From Candidatus Poseidoniia archaeon (GTDB lineage Archaea; Thermoplasmatota; Poseidoniia; MGIII; CG-Epi1): a stretch of 11,627 nucleotides of DNA. Under the pieces are notes generated by a model. The model had not been told where the DNA came from. It ran no database searches and was given only the letters and a program-made list of their open reading frames with translations. The stretch is taken from NCBI GenBank assembly GCA_022449705.1, contig JAKURS010000030.1:1-11627 (forward strand), given 5' to 3'. A program made the translations under genes and the position numbers. Each line of letters opens with the position of its first letter. Within the stretch, counting starts at the first letter, position 1. This document shows, in pieces, positions 1 through 4,774 of this stretch.

Positions 1-142
1 CGCCGCCTTCAAGCGGCTGCGGGTCGACATCGGCCCGGCTGGGGCGGACGCTCCGGAAAAGATTGAGCAGGCGCAGATGGCTTCAGGAATGGTGCACGTC
101 ACGCTGGGCGACGTTTCGCGCATACTGGGAGCCAAGTTCTGA
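1..142 (+). CDS. rpl13: Large ribosomal subunit protein uL13 (L13), C-terminal fragment
   Basis: Only the last 46 codons are present (reading frame begins at base 2); the 5' part lies outside the window. The translation contains AFKRLRV near its start and [14 protein letters not shown] at its end, which matches the C-terminus of archaeal L13, where a YKRL-type motif and a VTLGE-type tail are usual. uL13 is a structural protein of the 50S subunit. Its TGA stop overlaps the ATG of the next gene (TGATG), so translation of rps9 is probably coupled. The order L13-S9-RpoN is a conserved archaeal operon, which supports the call beyond the short sequence. Confidence 0.88.
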   Translation, partial: AAFKRLRVDIGPAGADAPEKIEQAQMASGMVHVTLGDVSRILGAKF

Positions 143-543
143 TGGTCAAGATCGTCAACACCAGCGGCAAGCGTAAGACCGCGATTGCGCGCGCCACCTT
201 CCGTTCCGGCAAGGGGCGGGTGCGCATCAACCGCAAGCCGGTCGAATACTACCAGCCGGAACTGGCGCGGCTCAAGATTATGGAGCCGCTCGAACTGGCA
301 GGCAACCGCATTAACCGCGTTGACGTCGCGGTCAATGTGCAGGGCGGCGGCGTGATGGGGCAGGCGGAGGCAAGCCGAACCGCGATTGCACGCGGACTGG
401 TCAACTGGTTCAAGGATGAGGAATTGCGCGCGCTATTCATGAGCTACGACCGCGCACTGCTGGTCAATGACACGCGACGCAAAGAGCCCAAACACCCTAT
501 GGGGCGCGGGGCGCGCGCAAAGCGACAAAAATCATACAGGTGA
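142..543 (+). CDS. rps9: Small ribosomal subunit protein uS9 (S9)
   Basis: A 133-aa protein, normal length for archaeal S9. uS9 binds the 16S rRNA head of the 30S subunit and its C-terminal tail reaches the P-site tRNA. Seen: the N-terminal [11 protein letters not shown] motif (residues 8-18), a central [19 protein letters not shown] block, and the family's C-terminal [13 protein letters not shown] tail, which ends in the near-universal Lys-X-Tyr-Arg type sequence. The ATG overlaps the stop of rpl13, and a GGGAG stretch lies at 127-131. The stop codon is followed after only a few bases by rpoN. Part of the L13-S9-RpoN operon. Confidence 0.97.
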   Translation: MVKIVNTSGKRKTAIARATFRSGKGRVRINRKPVEYYQPELARLKIMEPLELAGNRINRVDVAVNVQGGGVMGQAEASRTAIARGLVNWFKDEELRALFMSYDRALLVNDTRRKEPKHPMGRGARAKRQKSYR

Positions 544-544
544 G
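539..544 (+). promoter_or_regulatory. Shine-Dalgarno site of rpoN, overlapping the rps9 stop
   Basis: GGTGAG overlaps the TGA stop of rps9 (541-543) and lies 6 bases before the ATG at 551. It matches the archaeal 16S rRNA 3' end and implies translational coupling. It decides between the ATGs at 548 and 551. Confidence 0.7.
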
Positions 545-550
545 AAAATG

Positions 551-739
551 ATGATACCCGTCCGCTGTTTCACCTGCAACAAAGTCATCGGTGGCCACTA
601 CGAGGAGTTCTGCGAGCGAGTCGCAAAGGGCGAAGATGCCGCCACTGTCATGAATGATCAGGGCATCGAGCGCTACTGCTGCCGCCGCATATACATGGCC
701 CACACCGACCTGATTGACGAAGTGCTGCCCTACGACTGA
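551..739 (+). CDS. rpoN: DNA-directed RNA polymerase subunit N (Rpb10 homologue)
   Basis: A 62-aa protein that begins MIPVRCFTC, the family's signature start. RpoN is a small zinc-binding assembly subunit of archaeal RNA polymerase. The zinc ligands are visible as C6, C9, C43 and C44 (CxxC and the RYCCRR motif). The open frame extends far upstream inside rps9, but that part is not RpoN-like. Two adjacent ATGs occur at 548 and 551; I chose 551 because family members start with MIP and because the GGTGAG ribosome-binding sequence at 539-544 is then 6 bases away rather than 3. Follows rps9 in the same operon. Confidence 0.96.
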   Translation: MIPVRCFTCNKVIGGHYEEFCERVAKGEDAATVMNDQGIERYCCRRIYMAHTDLIDEVLPYD

Positions 740-747
740 TTTTATTA
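740..747 (+). promoter_or_regulatory. TATA-like box for tRNA-Pro
   Basis: TTTTATTA directly follows the rpoN stop. Its centre is about 27 bases upstream of the tRNA 5' end, the usual archaeal TATA-to-start distance. This suggests the tRNA has its own promoter and is not only co-transcribed with the ribosomal operon. Confidence 0.6.
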
Positions 748-770
748 CGACCGCAGCATGGCCGCGAGCA

Positions 771-846
771 GGGCCCGTGGGGTAGCTTGGCATCCTTGAC
801 GGCTGGGGGCCGTTAGACCCCGGTTCAAATCCGGGCGGGCCCACCA
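771..846 (+). tRNA. tRNA-Pro, anticodon GGG, CCA encoded
   Basis: A full cloverleaf can be drawn by eye. Acceptor strands GGGCCCG (771-777) and CGGGCCC (836-842) pair fully. The anticodon stem GACGG/CCGTT (798-802/810-814, one G-U) encloses loop CTGGGGG with anticodon GGG at 805-807. T-stem CCCGG/CCGGG flanks loop TTCAAAT. The discriminator is A843 and the 3' CCA is genomically encoded at 844-846. No intron is seen. GGG reads the proline codons CCC and CCU. Confidence 0.96.
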
Positions 847-908
847 GAACATGGGGTTCCAGCGCCACCGCTGCGCATATCCCTAAACCCGCCCGGCACT
901 GCACCGCA

Positions 909-1448
909 ATGCGCTCGCACCTCCCCAGTCCGGCGCTCCAGCTGCTGCGCACGCCGCTGGCGGAACCGGGCGGCGACGGACTCGCCAGGGAACTGGTGGA
1001 GCTCTGCCGCTACGAGCCGGATCTCCACATCTCGTCGCTGCACATCGCTGCCAGTATCCTCCGGGCGTGCGAGGGGCGGGTGGCACTCCATCGCGGCGCG
1101 CTGGTGGGTGCGGTCTTCCTCTATCCTCGTAGCGCAGGATGGCTCGAAATCGGGACCTTAATCGTGCATCGTCGCCACCGCGCCCACGGGCTGGGGCAGT
1201 TGCTCCTCGCCTCACTCATCACGGGGCGGACGCGGCTGCTGGCAACGACGCGCATCCCCGGCTTGGAGCGGCTGCTGGCGCGGCTGGAGTTCCGGCGGGG
1301 GCGCATGTTCGACCTGCCACGGCCGGTGGTGGCATCAATGCTGCTCAATCGCACCTACCGCGGCCTCCAACTGCTCAAACACCGGCCGGCGCATTTCGGC
1401 CACCAGCTGCGCTACAGCAGCGACTACCGGTTCTGGGTGCGGCGGTGA
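909..1448 (+). CDS. GNAT-like N-acetyltransferase, substrate unknown
   Basis: A 179-aa protein. The middle (about residues 60-105) reads GALVGAVFLYPR, then WLEIGTLIVHRRHRAHGLGQLLLASLI, which fits the GNAT fold: a beta-4 strand with V motif followed by the acetyl-CoA pyrophosphate loop (R/Q-x-x-G-x-G, here HRAHGLGQ). The following LLATTRIPGLERLLARLEFRRGR resembles the GNAT end region where a residue number is compared with the family's G-F-x-x motif. The substrate cannot be told. ATG 909 is the first start; a weak AT-rich stretch (CCTAAAC, 882-888) lies about 24 bp upstream. The 3' end overlaps the convergent ROK kinase gene by 25 bp. It could also be a GNAT-fold protein that has lost catalysis. 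Confidence 0.62.
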   Translation: MRSHLPSPALQLLRTPLAEPGGDGLARELVELCRYEPDLHISSLHIAASILRACEGRVALHRGALVGAVFLYPRSAGWLEIGTLIVHRRHRAHGLGQLLLASLITGRTRLLATTRIPGLERLLARLEFRRGRMFDLPRPVVASMLLNRTYRGLQLLKHRPAHFGHQLRYSSDYRFWVRR

Positions 1449-2293
1449 GGTGGTGATTCCCCCAGCGCCCGTGCCGCCAGTTCCAACGCACCGACAAGTG
1501 CCGAATCATCACCCAGCGCTGGTGCGATAACCTCCGGTAGCGGCGTGAAACCCTCAACCAACTGCTCCAGCCGCTGCTCGACCTCTTCGCGCAGTCCAGC
1601 ACGCTTCATCACCCCGCCTCCAAGCACGATGGTGTCCGGCATCGTAACAGAGGATATGGCGAGCAGTCCCTGTGCCAGCAGTTCCAGCTCGACGGCCCAG
1701 ACGGGGTGGTCATCCGGCAGTGCATCGGCCGGTATGCCACTGCGTACCGCCAGCGCTGGTCCCGATGCAAGGCCTTCCCAGCAATCACTGTGTGTGGCAC
1801 AGACGCCGGAGAAACTGCCGTCATGCGGCACGCGCAGGTGGCCCATCTCAGGATGCATCTGCCCATGGTGGACACGGCCATCGACAGCTAGCCCCCCACC
1901 GATGCCGGTACCGACGGTTACGTATGCAAGCGTTCCGCGCCCACCCAGTTGAAGCTGCTCACCCAACGCGGCGGCGCCGACATCAGTCTCGAGCACAAAT
2001 TTATCCGCAAGAGGTTGGAATGGTGATACAACGTCGACCCCGTTCCAACCTGGCTTGCTTTCCGCCAGCAGCTGACCGAAGTCAGCCGCCCCGGAGTCGA
2101 GTCGCAGTGGGCCGAAGCTGGCAATGCCCATGGCCCTGAACGGCCCGAACTCGTGTAACCGCTCGGCGAGCGCCGCCAGTGTCGGCTGCGGGTCACCGGT
2201 CGGGATTTCGAAGCGTTCGACCACCGCGCTCGCCGTTCCCGTGGCGATCCGACAGCGCGTGCCGCCCAGCTCGACCGCCGCCAGTCCGCCCAT
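1424..2293 (-). CDS. ROK-family sugar kinase, probable fructokinase
   Basis: A 289-aa protein of normal ROK length. ROK kinases phosphorylate a hexose with ATP in the cytoplasm. Seen: the N-terminal phosphate-binding ELGGTRCRIA (residues 8-17); ETDVGAAALGE (102-112) with the catalytic Asp at D104; the glycine-rich YVTVGTGIGGG (124-134); and the zinc site formed by H152, C165, H168 and C171 within HPEMGH...GVCATHSDCWEGLASGPA. This last stretch is typical of the bacterial fructokinase/mannokinase branch (ScrK/GmuE-like), so fructose is the likeliest substrate. The usual Asn in ETDVNAA is Gly here (G106). The start ATG lies 23 bp from a TATA-like element shared with the divergent neighbour. The distribution of this branch suggests an acquired gene, which is inference. 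Confidence 0.86.
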   Translation of the reverse strand: MGGLAAVELGGTRCRIATGTASAVVERFEIPTGDPQPTLAALAERLHEFGPFRAMGIASFGPLRLDSGAADFGQLLAESKPGWNGVDVVSPFQPLADKFVLETDVGAAALGEQLQLGGRGTLAYVTVGTGIGGGLAVDGRVHHGQMHPEMGHLRVPHDGSFSGVCATHSDCWEGLASGPALAVRSGIPADALPDDHPVWAVELELLAQGLLAISSVTMPDTIVLGGGVMKRAGLREEVEQRLEQLVEGFTPLPEVIAPALGDDSALVGALELAARALGESPPHRRTQNR

Positions 2294-2312
2294 GAAAGCG
2301 CAGTTCCGACCG

Positions 2313-2319
2313 TTAATAA
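2313..2319. promoter_or_regulatory. Shared TATA-like element between two divergent genes
   Basis: TTAATAA (TTATTAA on the other strand) lies in the middle of a 46-bp divergent gap. Its centre is about 24 bp from the ATG at 2340 and about 23 bp from the ATG at 2293. Each distance fits a TATA box driving a leaderless transcript, so this one element may serve both directions. Confidence 0.5.
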
Positions 2320-2339
2320 GTGGGGAGTACTAGCGTGTC

Positions 2340-2834
2340 ATGTTCACCTACGCTGCCTGCGCCGAGGTCCCTTTGCCGCCCGGGGCGGTGCAAGACTGGT
2401 GGACCGATTTCAAGCAGGATGACCATGCCGACTTCCTGCCGTTCGCCAGCGTTACGCGCAGGATAATCTCGCGGCGACCGAGAATGGTGCTGCTGGTTGA
2501 CGAGGCACGGCTGTGGGGATTGCGGCTGCACGTCCCGGCGCTGGTGCGGCTGACCCCGTGCGGCTTCCATGTCCGTGGCCGCTACCCACTGGTAGACGCG
2601 CACTACGGCTACCGTTTCGTGCCTTGCCAGGTGGGGACGCGTATCCTGCTGGTCGCGCTGATCAGACTGCCGCAGCCGTTGGAGTGGCTGCTGCCGGCGG
2701 CACTGCGCGTCTCCGCACTGCTGTTGGGGCTCGAATACCCGCTCTATGACCTGCACTTCCACCTGCGACAAATGCTCGCGGAGGGCGGCCGCAGCGACAG
2801 GGATGCGCCTCGCCCACGCCGGCTCGTGCGCTAG
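2340..2834 (+). CDS. Conserved-type hypothetical protein, possible SRPBCC (START-like) fold
   Basis: A 164-aa protein. An in-frame stop three codons upstream leaves ATG 2340 as the only plausible start. The beginning (FTYAACAEVPLPPGAVQDWWTDFKQDDHADF) resembles SRPBCC/polyketide-cyclase-like proteins: a first beta-strand, then a helix starting with a Pro/Ala-Val-W-x-x-W/F segment. It continues with beta-rich segments (SRRPRMVLLVDEARLWGLRLHVPALVRL, GFHVRGRYP, YGYRFVPCQVGTRILLVALIRLP) and ends in a long helix (LLGLEYPLYDLHFHLRQMLAEG), the usual C-terminal lid helix of that fold. The basic tail (RDAPRPRRLVR) is probably disordered. A ligand-binding or lipid-related role is possible, but no specific function can be given. 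Confidence 0.6.
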   Translation: MFTYAACAEVPLPPGAVQDWWTDFKQDDHADFLPFASVTRRIISRRPRMVLLVDEARLWGLRLHVPALVRLTPCGFHVRGRYPLVDAHYGYRFVPCQVGTRILLVALIRLPQPLEWLLPAALRVSALLLGLEYPLYDLHFHLRQMLAEGGRSDRDAPRPRRLVR

Positions 2835-2854
2835 GGCTGCTGCGCCGGGCTGAT

Positions 2855-3004
2855 TCAGTCATCGCGCGTCCCGCGACGCCCGCCGTGACGGTAGCGGCTG
2901 TAGCTGCGCTTTGCCTTGCGATCACGCTTCGTGACGCGCTTGCGCTCGGCCGTTTCCTGCTCGGCTTCGTCTTCTCCGGGCTCGTTCTGCTCGTCCTCGG
3001 CCAC
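2855..3004 (-). CDS. Small, highly charged hypothetical protein (49 aa)
   Basis: Not recognised. From the GTG at 3004 the product is 49 aa: an acidic first third (AEDEQNEPGEDEAEQETAE) followed by a strongly basic stretch rich in Arg, Lys, Tyr and Gly (RKRVTKRDRKAKRSYSRYRHGGRRG). The frame stays open to an upstream GTG at 3043 (62 aa). I prefer 3004 because the palindromic AT element at 3026-3038 then sits about 28 bp upstream, as for a leaderless message; with 3043 that element would be inside the gene. The polarised charge suggests RNA or ribosome binding, which is only inference. It ends 20 bp from the stop of the convergent 2340-2834 gene. It could also be a chance frame. Confidence 0.5.
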   Translation of the reverse strand: MAEDEQNEPGEDEAEQETAERKRVTKRDRKAKRSYSRYRHGGRRGTRDD

Positions 3005-3025
3005 AGCAATCCAGAGATGACAATG

Positions 3026-3038
3026 CTTAAGCGTTAAG
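3026..3038. promoter_or_regulatory. Palindromic TATA-like element shared by tRNA-Leu and the small charged protein
   Basis: CTTAAGCGTTAAG is a perfect 5-bp-arm palindrome around GCG. Its centre (3032) is 26 bp from the tRNA-Leu 5' end on the plus strand and 28 bp from the GTG at 3004 on the minus strand. Each distance is right for an archaeal TATA box, so one symmetric site may fire both ways. Confidence 0.55.
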
Positions 3039-3057
3039 GACACCTCTCAACGATGCT

Positions 3058-3145
3058 GCGGGGGTCGCATAGCTCGGCCAATTGCGCCAGGCTTAGGACC
3101 TGGTCCTTTAGAGGTACGAGAGTTCAAATCTCTCCCCCCGCACCA
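3058..3145 (+). tRNA. tRNA-Leu, anticodon UAG, CCA encoded (intact copy)
   Basis: An 85-nt class II tRNA plus encoded CCA. Acceptor GCGGGGG (3058-3064) pairs fully with CCCCCGC (3135-3141). Anticodon stem CCAGG/CCTGG (3087-3091/3099-3103) holds loop CTTAGGA with anticodon TAG at 3094-3096. A long variable arm (3104-3117) with a CCT/AGG helix marks it as Leu. T-stem GAGAG/CTCTC flanks TTCAAAT. The discriminator is A3142, the expected leucine identity base, followed by CCA 3143-3145. UAG reads CUA, and possibly other CUN codons. No intron. Confidence 0.95.
3061..3118 (+). repeat. 58-bp perfect inverted repeat, left arm (inside tRNA-Leu)
   Basis: Bases 3061-3118 are identical to the reverse complement of 3655-3712. 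The identical part runs from nucleotide 4 of the acceptor stem to the first base of the T-stem; sequences outside it differ. The arms are separated by 536 bp that include the AT-rich island. Confidence 0.95.
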
Positions 3146-3206
3146 CCATTTAATTCTATCCCATTCTGATGGCTTATATCCGCTTATTTCCCCAGAATCT
3201 CCTTCT

Positions 3207-3530
3207 TCATCTACTTGTAATCGTCGTCAGTCCACCTAAAGTATCTTTCGTAGTTGCTAACGGAACAATAACCTCTTTCTTTCTTCGAGATCTAAGTAAA
3301 ATATCTACCCAGAATTTGTATCCTGCACCTATTGATAACGCAAGTCCAATAATGAACGCAGCAATCATAGAAAGTACGCCGATAAGCATAAAAATCAAGG
3401 CGAGGAATCCAGTAAAATAGATACTATAAAAGATGAGAAAGATGCCACCTATACCCAGTATTATAATTACTGCTAAATATTTAGCAATTCCACGAAGGAA
3501 CTCAATGCCATAATTAACTGCTTCATCAAT
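3207..3530 (-). CDS. Small membrane protein, start disrupted or non-canonical
   Basis: Not recognised. The uninterrupted frame runs from 3536 down to the stop at 3207. It starts VNIDEAVNYGIEFLRGIAKYL, then contains a continuous hydrophobic stretch that probably forms two or three membrane helices (VIIILGIGGIFLIFYSIYF; TGFLALIFMLIGVLSMIAAF; IIGLALSIGAGYKFWV), then a basic RSRRKK stretch and a polar tail. No ATG, GTG or TTG occurs before the first helix; the first usable ones (TTG 3398, ATG 3389) would delete it. I place the start at the rare ATT at 3530, preceded by AGGT. However, an in-frame ATG at 3548, 26 bp from a TATA-like box, is followed by GCG CAT and then TAG, so this may instead be a gene inactivated by an amber mutation at codon 4. 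Confidence 0.55.
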   Translation of the reverse strand: MDEAVNYGIEFLRGIAKYLAVIIILGIGGIFLIFYSIYFTGFLALIFMLIGVLSMIAAFIIGLALSIGAGYKFWVDILLRSRRKKEVIVPLATTKDTLGGLTTITSR

Positions 3531-3538
3531 ATTTACCT

Positions 3539-3560
3539 AATGCGCCATACTTAACGCATT
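3539..3560. repeat. Short inverted repeat around the promoter-matched ATG
   Basis: AATGCG (3539-3544) and CGCATT (3555-3560) are separated by 10 bases that contain the minus-strand ATG at 3546-3548. In RNA this would be a 6-bp hairpin at the 5' end of the membrane-protein transcript. Short enough to be chance. Confidence 0.35.
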
Positions 3561-3571
3561 GTTCCCTCATC

Positions 3572-3577
3572 TATAAT
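3572..3577 (-). promoter_or_regulatory. TATA-like box of the small membrane protein gene
   Basis: ATTATA on the minus strand (TATAAT on plus). Its centre is 26 bp upstream of the minus-strand ATG at 3548, the spacing seen for leaderless genes elsewhere in this window. It supports 3548 as the original translation start of the gene that now has TAG at codon 4. Confidence 0.5.
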
Positions 3578-3630
3578 GCACTTTCCCCAGACACCGGAAG
3601 AGTAATCCTGTGAAGTTGGCTGCCCACGCA

Positions 3631-3715
3631 CGCGCAGGGAGGGATTCGAACCGGCGTACCTCTAAAGGACCAGGTCCTAAGCCTGGCGCAATTGGCCGAG
3701 CTATGCGACCCCAGC
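3631..3715 (-). pseudogene. Degenerate tRNA-Leu(UAG) copy, probable pseudo-tRNA
   Basis: The reverse complement repeats 58 nt of the intact tRNA-Leu exactly, including D-arm, anticodon arm (TAG) and variable arm. The ends do not fold: by alignment to the intact copy, the T-stem is GCCGG against CCCTC (two mismatches), and acceptor GCTGGGG against CCTGCGC has two mismatches and a G-U. The discriminator is G rather than the leucine A, and no CCA is encoded, unlike both other tRNAs here. An alternative acceptor GCGCTGG would pair better with CCTGCGC (one mismatch) but needs two extra bases before position 8. The 3' end looks as if it came from another tRNA. A TATA-like element lies 28 bp upstream, so it may still be transcribed. 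Confidence 0.75.
3655..3712 (-). repeat. 58-bp perfect inverted repeat, right arm (inside pseudo-tRNA-Leu)
   Basis: Exact reverse complement of 3061-3118. With the left arm it brackets the AT-rich island and could support inversion of the 536 bp between them or gene conversion between the tRNA copies. Confidence 0.95.
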
Positions 3716-3738
3716 GCCTGTGCTCCACGGCCAGCGCA

Positions 3739-3746
3739 CTTATTAG
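3739..3746. promoter_or_regulatory. TATA-like element between pseudo-tRNA-Leu and the Ala-rich gene
   Basis: CTTATTAG. Its centre (about 3743) is 23 bp upstream of ATG 3766 on the plus strand and 28 bp upstream of the pseudo-tRNA 5' end (3715) on the minus strand. It supports ATG 3766 as a leaderless start and is the third candidate two-way element in the window. Confidence 0.5.
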
Positions 3747-3765
3747 CGCTACAGCCTGCGCCGGC

Positions 3766-4770
3766 ATGGCCCGCAAGCGCAAGGCAAGCGAAAAAGGTGA
3801 GCCGCATCTCGACGACGTTGTCGAGAAGGCCGAGGATACTGCAAGCAACGCAATCGACACCGCCGAGGCGGTCGCCACGCTGGCAATCGAGGCTGGCGCC
3901 GAGGTAGCCCGCAAGTCAAAGAAAATTCTGAAGGGGGCAGCCCGCAAGGCGATTAGCACTGGTGGCAAGGTAGCTGCGGCTGCGACCGAGAAAACGGCCA
4001 AAGGAGCTGCTGTCGCGGCGGACGTAGCAGCGGACGTCATCGAGAAAGTCACCGATGTAGCTGCCGATGCCAGCGAGGTCGCGCTTGAAAGAGGCAGCGA
4101 GCTTGCTGCGGACGCCGCAGAGATGGGAGCTGGTGTCGTCAAGCAGGCGGCGCGCAAGGGAGAGGAACTGGCTGGGATTGCCAGTGATTTGGGCGGCGTC
4201 GCCGTCGAACAGGCAGCGCATGTAGCCGGGGACGCACTGGAAATCGCTGCAGACGCGGGTTCCAGTGCCACCGAAAAGGCGCGAGGCGCTGCCGACGCAG
4301 CGCGTGAAGGAGCCAGTATCGCAGCTGGCATAGCGGTCGAGGCAGCAAAAAGCGCCGCCGACGTTGCTGAGAGCGCGGCTACTGCCAGTGCAGCAGCAGT
4401 GAAAGGAACCGCCGAGGCTGCGGGTCACAAAGCGGGAGAGGCGGTCGCAATCGCACATGATAAGCTGTGGCCTACCTATGGTGTGTTTGTCGCAGTGATT
4501 GTTAGAAAGGCTCTCTCCAGCGCCGCCGACAAGGGGCGCGATAATGTACGCGATGACGAATGGTTCCGCGGACATGTCGTCAACCGTACCTGGGAGCTGC
4601 TACCACTACCAGTACGACTCGCGGGCAAGGAAAGGCTGCGCTGGGAGCAGGTTATGTTCAAGCTGCGCGACCAGGTACTCACCGATGACGAGGGCGCGAT
4701 GGCAGTCAGCAAGCAGGACAAGTCGCTCGTCCGTTCCGCTATCGAACGGATGCTGGGCCGTAAGGGGTGA
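3766..4770 (+). CDS. Ala-rich, LEA-like helical repeat protein with C-terminal domain
   Basis: 334 aa, not assignable to a named function. Residues 1-15 are basic. Residues about 16-230 are one long low-complexity, Ala-rich, Lys/Glu/Asp/Thr-punctuated segment with no prolines, made of degenerate helical units such as ATEKTAKGAAVAADVAADVIEK, VAADASEVALERG and ATEKARGAADAAREG. This resembles LEA group 3, apolipoprotein-like or phasin-like amphipathic repeats. From about 232 the composition changes to a normal domain with aromatic residues (DKLWPTYGVFVAVIVRKAL, DDEWFRGHVVNRTWELLPLPVRL, RLRWEQVMFKL). No signal peptide. The frame stays open to GTG 3610, but that would translate the antisense of the pseudo-tRNA, so I chose ATG 3766 with its TATA-like box 23 bp upstream. 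It sits immediately before an ABC transporter. A membrane-surface or desiccation/stress-type role is inference. Confidence 0.75.
   Translation: MARKRKASEKGEPHLDDVVEKAEDTASNAIDTAEAVATLAIEAGAEVARKSKKILKGAARKAISTGGKVAAAATEKTAKGAAVAADVAADVIEKVTDVAADASEVALERGSELAADAAEMGAGVVKQAARKGEELAGIASDLGGVAVEQAAHVAGDALEIAADAGSSATEKARGAADAAREGASIAAGIAVEAAKSAADVAESAATASAAAVKGTAEAAGHKAGEAVAIAHDKLWPTYGVFVAVIVRKALSSAADKGRDNVRDDEWFRGHVVNRTWELLPLPVRLAGKERLRWEQVMFKLRDQVLTDDEGAMAVSKQDKSLVRSAIERMLGRKG
4764..4770 (+). promoter_or_regulatory. Shine-Dalgarno site for the ABC ATPase gene
   Basis: GGGGTGA overlaps the TGA stop of the Ala-rich gene. It lies 4 bases before CTG 4775 and 13 before CTG 4784, the two candidate non-AUG starts of the ABC ATPase, and favours 4775. 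Confidence 0.5.
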
Positions 4771-4774
4771 GCCA

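Larger units (their letters stand above)
3146..3600. other. AT-rich island between two inverted tRNA-Leu copies
   Basis: Composition changes sharply after the tRNA-Leu CCA: three 60-base lines that I counted (3241, 3301, 3421) hold 28-38 % G+C, whereas the flanking genes are visibly G+C-rich. The only coding potential is one minus-strand membrane-protein frame (3207-3536); codons such as ATA, TTA and AGT, rare elsewhere in this window, are common in it. No integrase, transposase or direct-repeat attachment site is visible. The position right at a tRNA 3' end and the composition suggest acquired DNA, which is inference. Confidence 0.75.

Noticed and set aside
497..1215. Minus-strand frames opposite rpoN, tRNA-Pro and the GNAT-like gene
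   Set aside because: They cross conserved plus-strand genes and a tRNA, and their translations are low-complexity Arg/Gly/Pro-rich sequences without family features.
3169..3420. Plus-strand frame of 83 aa in the AT-rich island
   Set aside because: It lies opposite the minus-strand frame that has clear membrane helices, and its own translation shows no ordered pattern. The minus frame is the better candidate.
3537..3539. TAG as a pyrrolysine codon in the small membrane protein
   Set aside because: No pyl genes or methylamine methyltransferase context are visible, and the position at codon 4 fits a nonsense mutation or an alternative start better.
3058..3712. CRISPR-like or transposon terminal repeat
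   Set aside because: There are only two repeat copies, inverted, and they are tRNA sequence; there is no spacer array, no transposase and no target-site duplication.
3610..3765. Upstream extension of the Ala-rich protein to GTG 3610
   Set aside because: It would translate the antisense of the pseudo-tRNA, and the TATA-like box at 3739-3746 lies inside it; ATG 3766 fits both composition and promoter.
3567..4331. Long minus-strand Ala/Ser-rich open frame
   Set aside because: It is antisense to the Ala-rich gene: repetitive GC-rich codons give open frames on the opposite strand. The plus-strand product has a consistent helical pattern and a globular C-terminus, the minus one does not.
3916..4575. 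Second minus-strand frame of 219 aa rich in Ser, Cys, Arg and Gly
   Set aside because: Also antisense to the Ala-rich repeats; its Cys/Ser/Arg pattern is simply the complement of the repeated Ala-codons.
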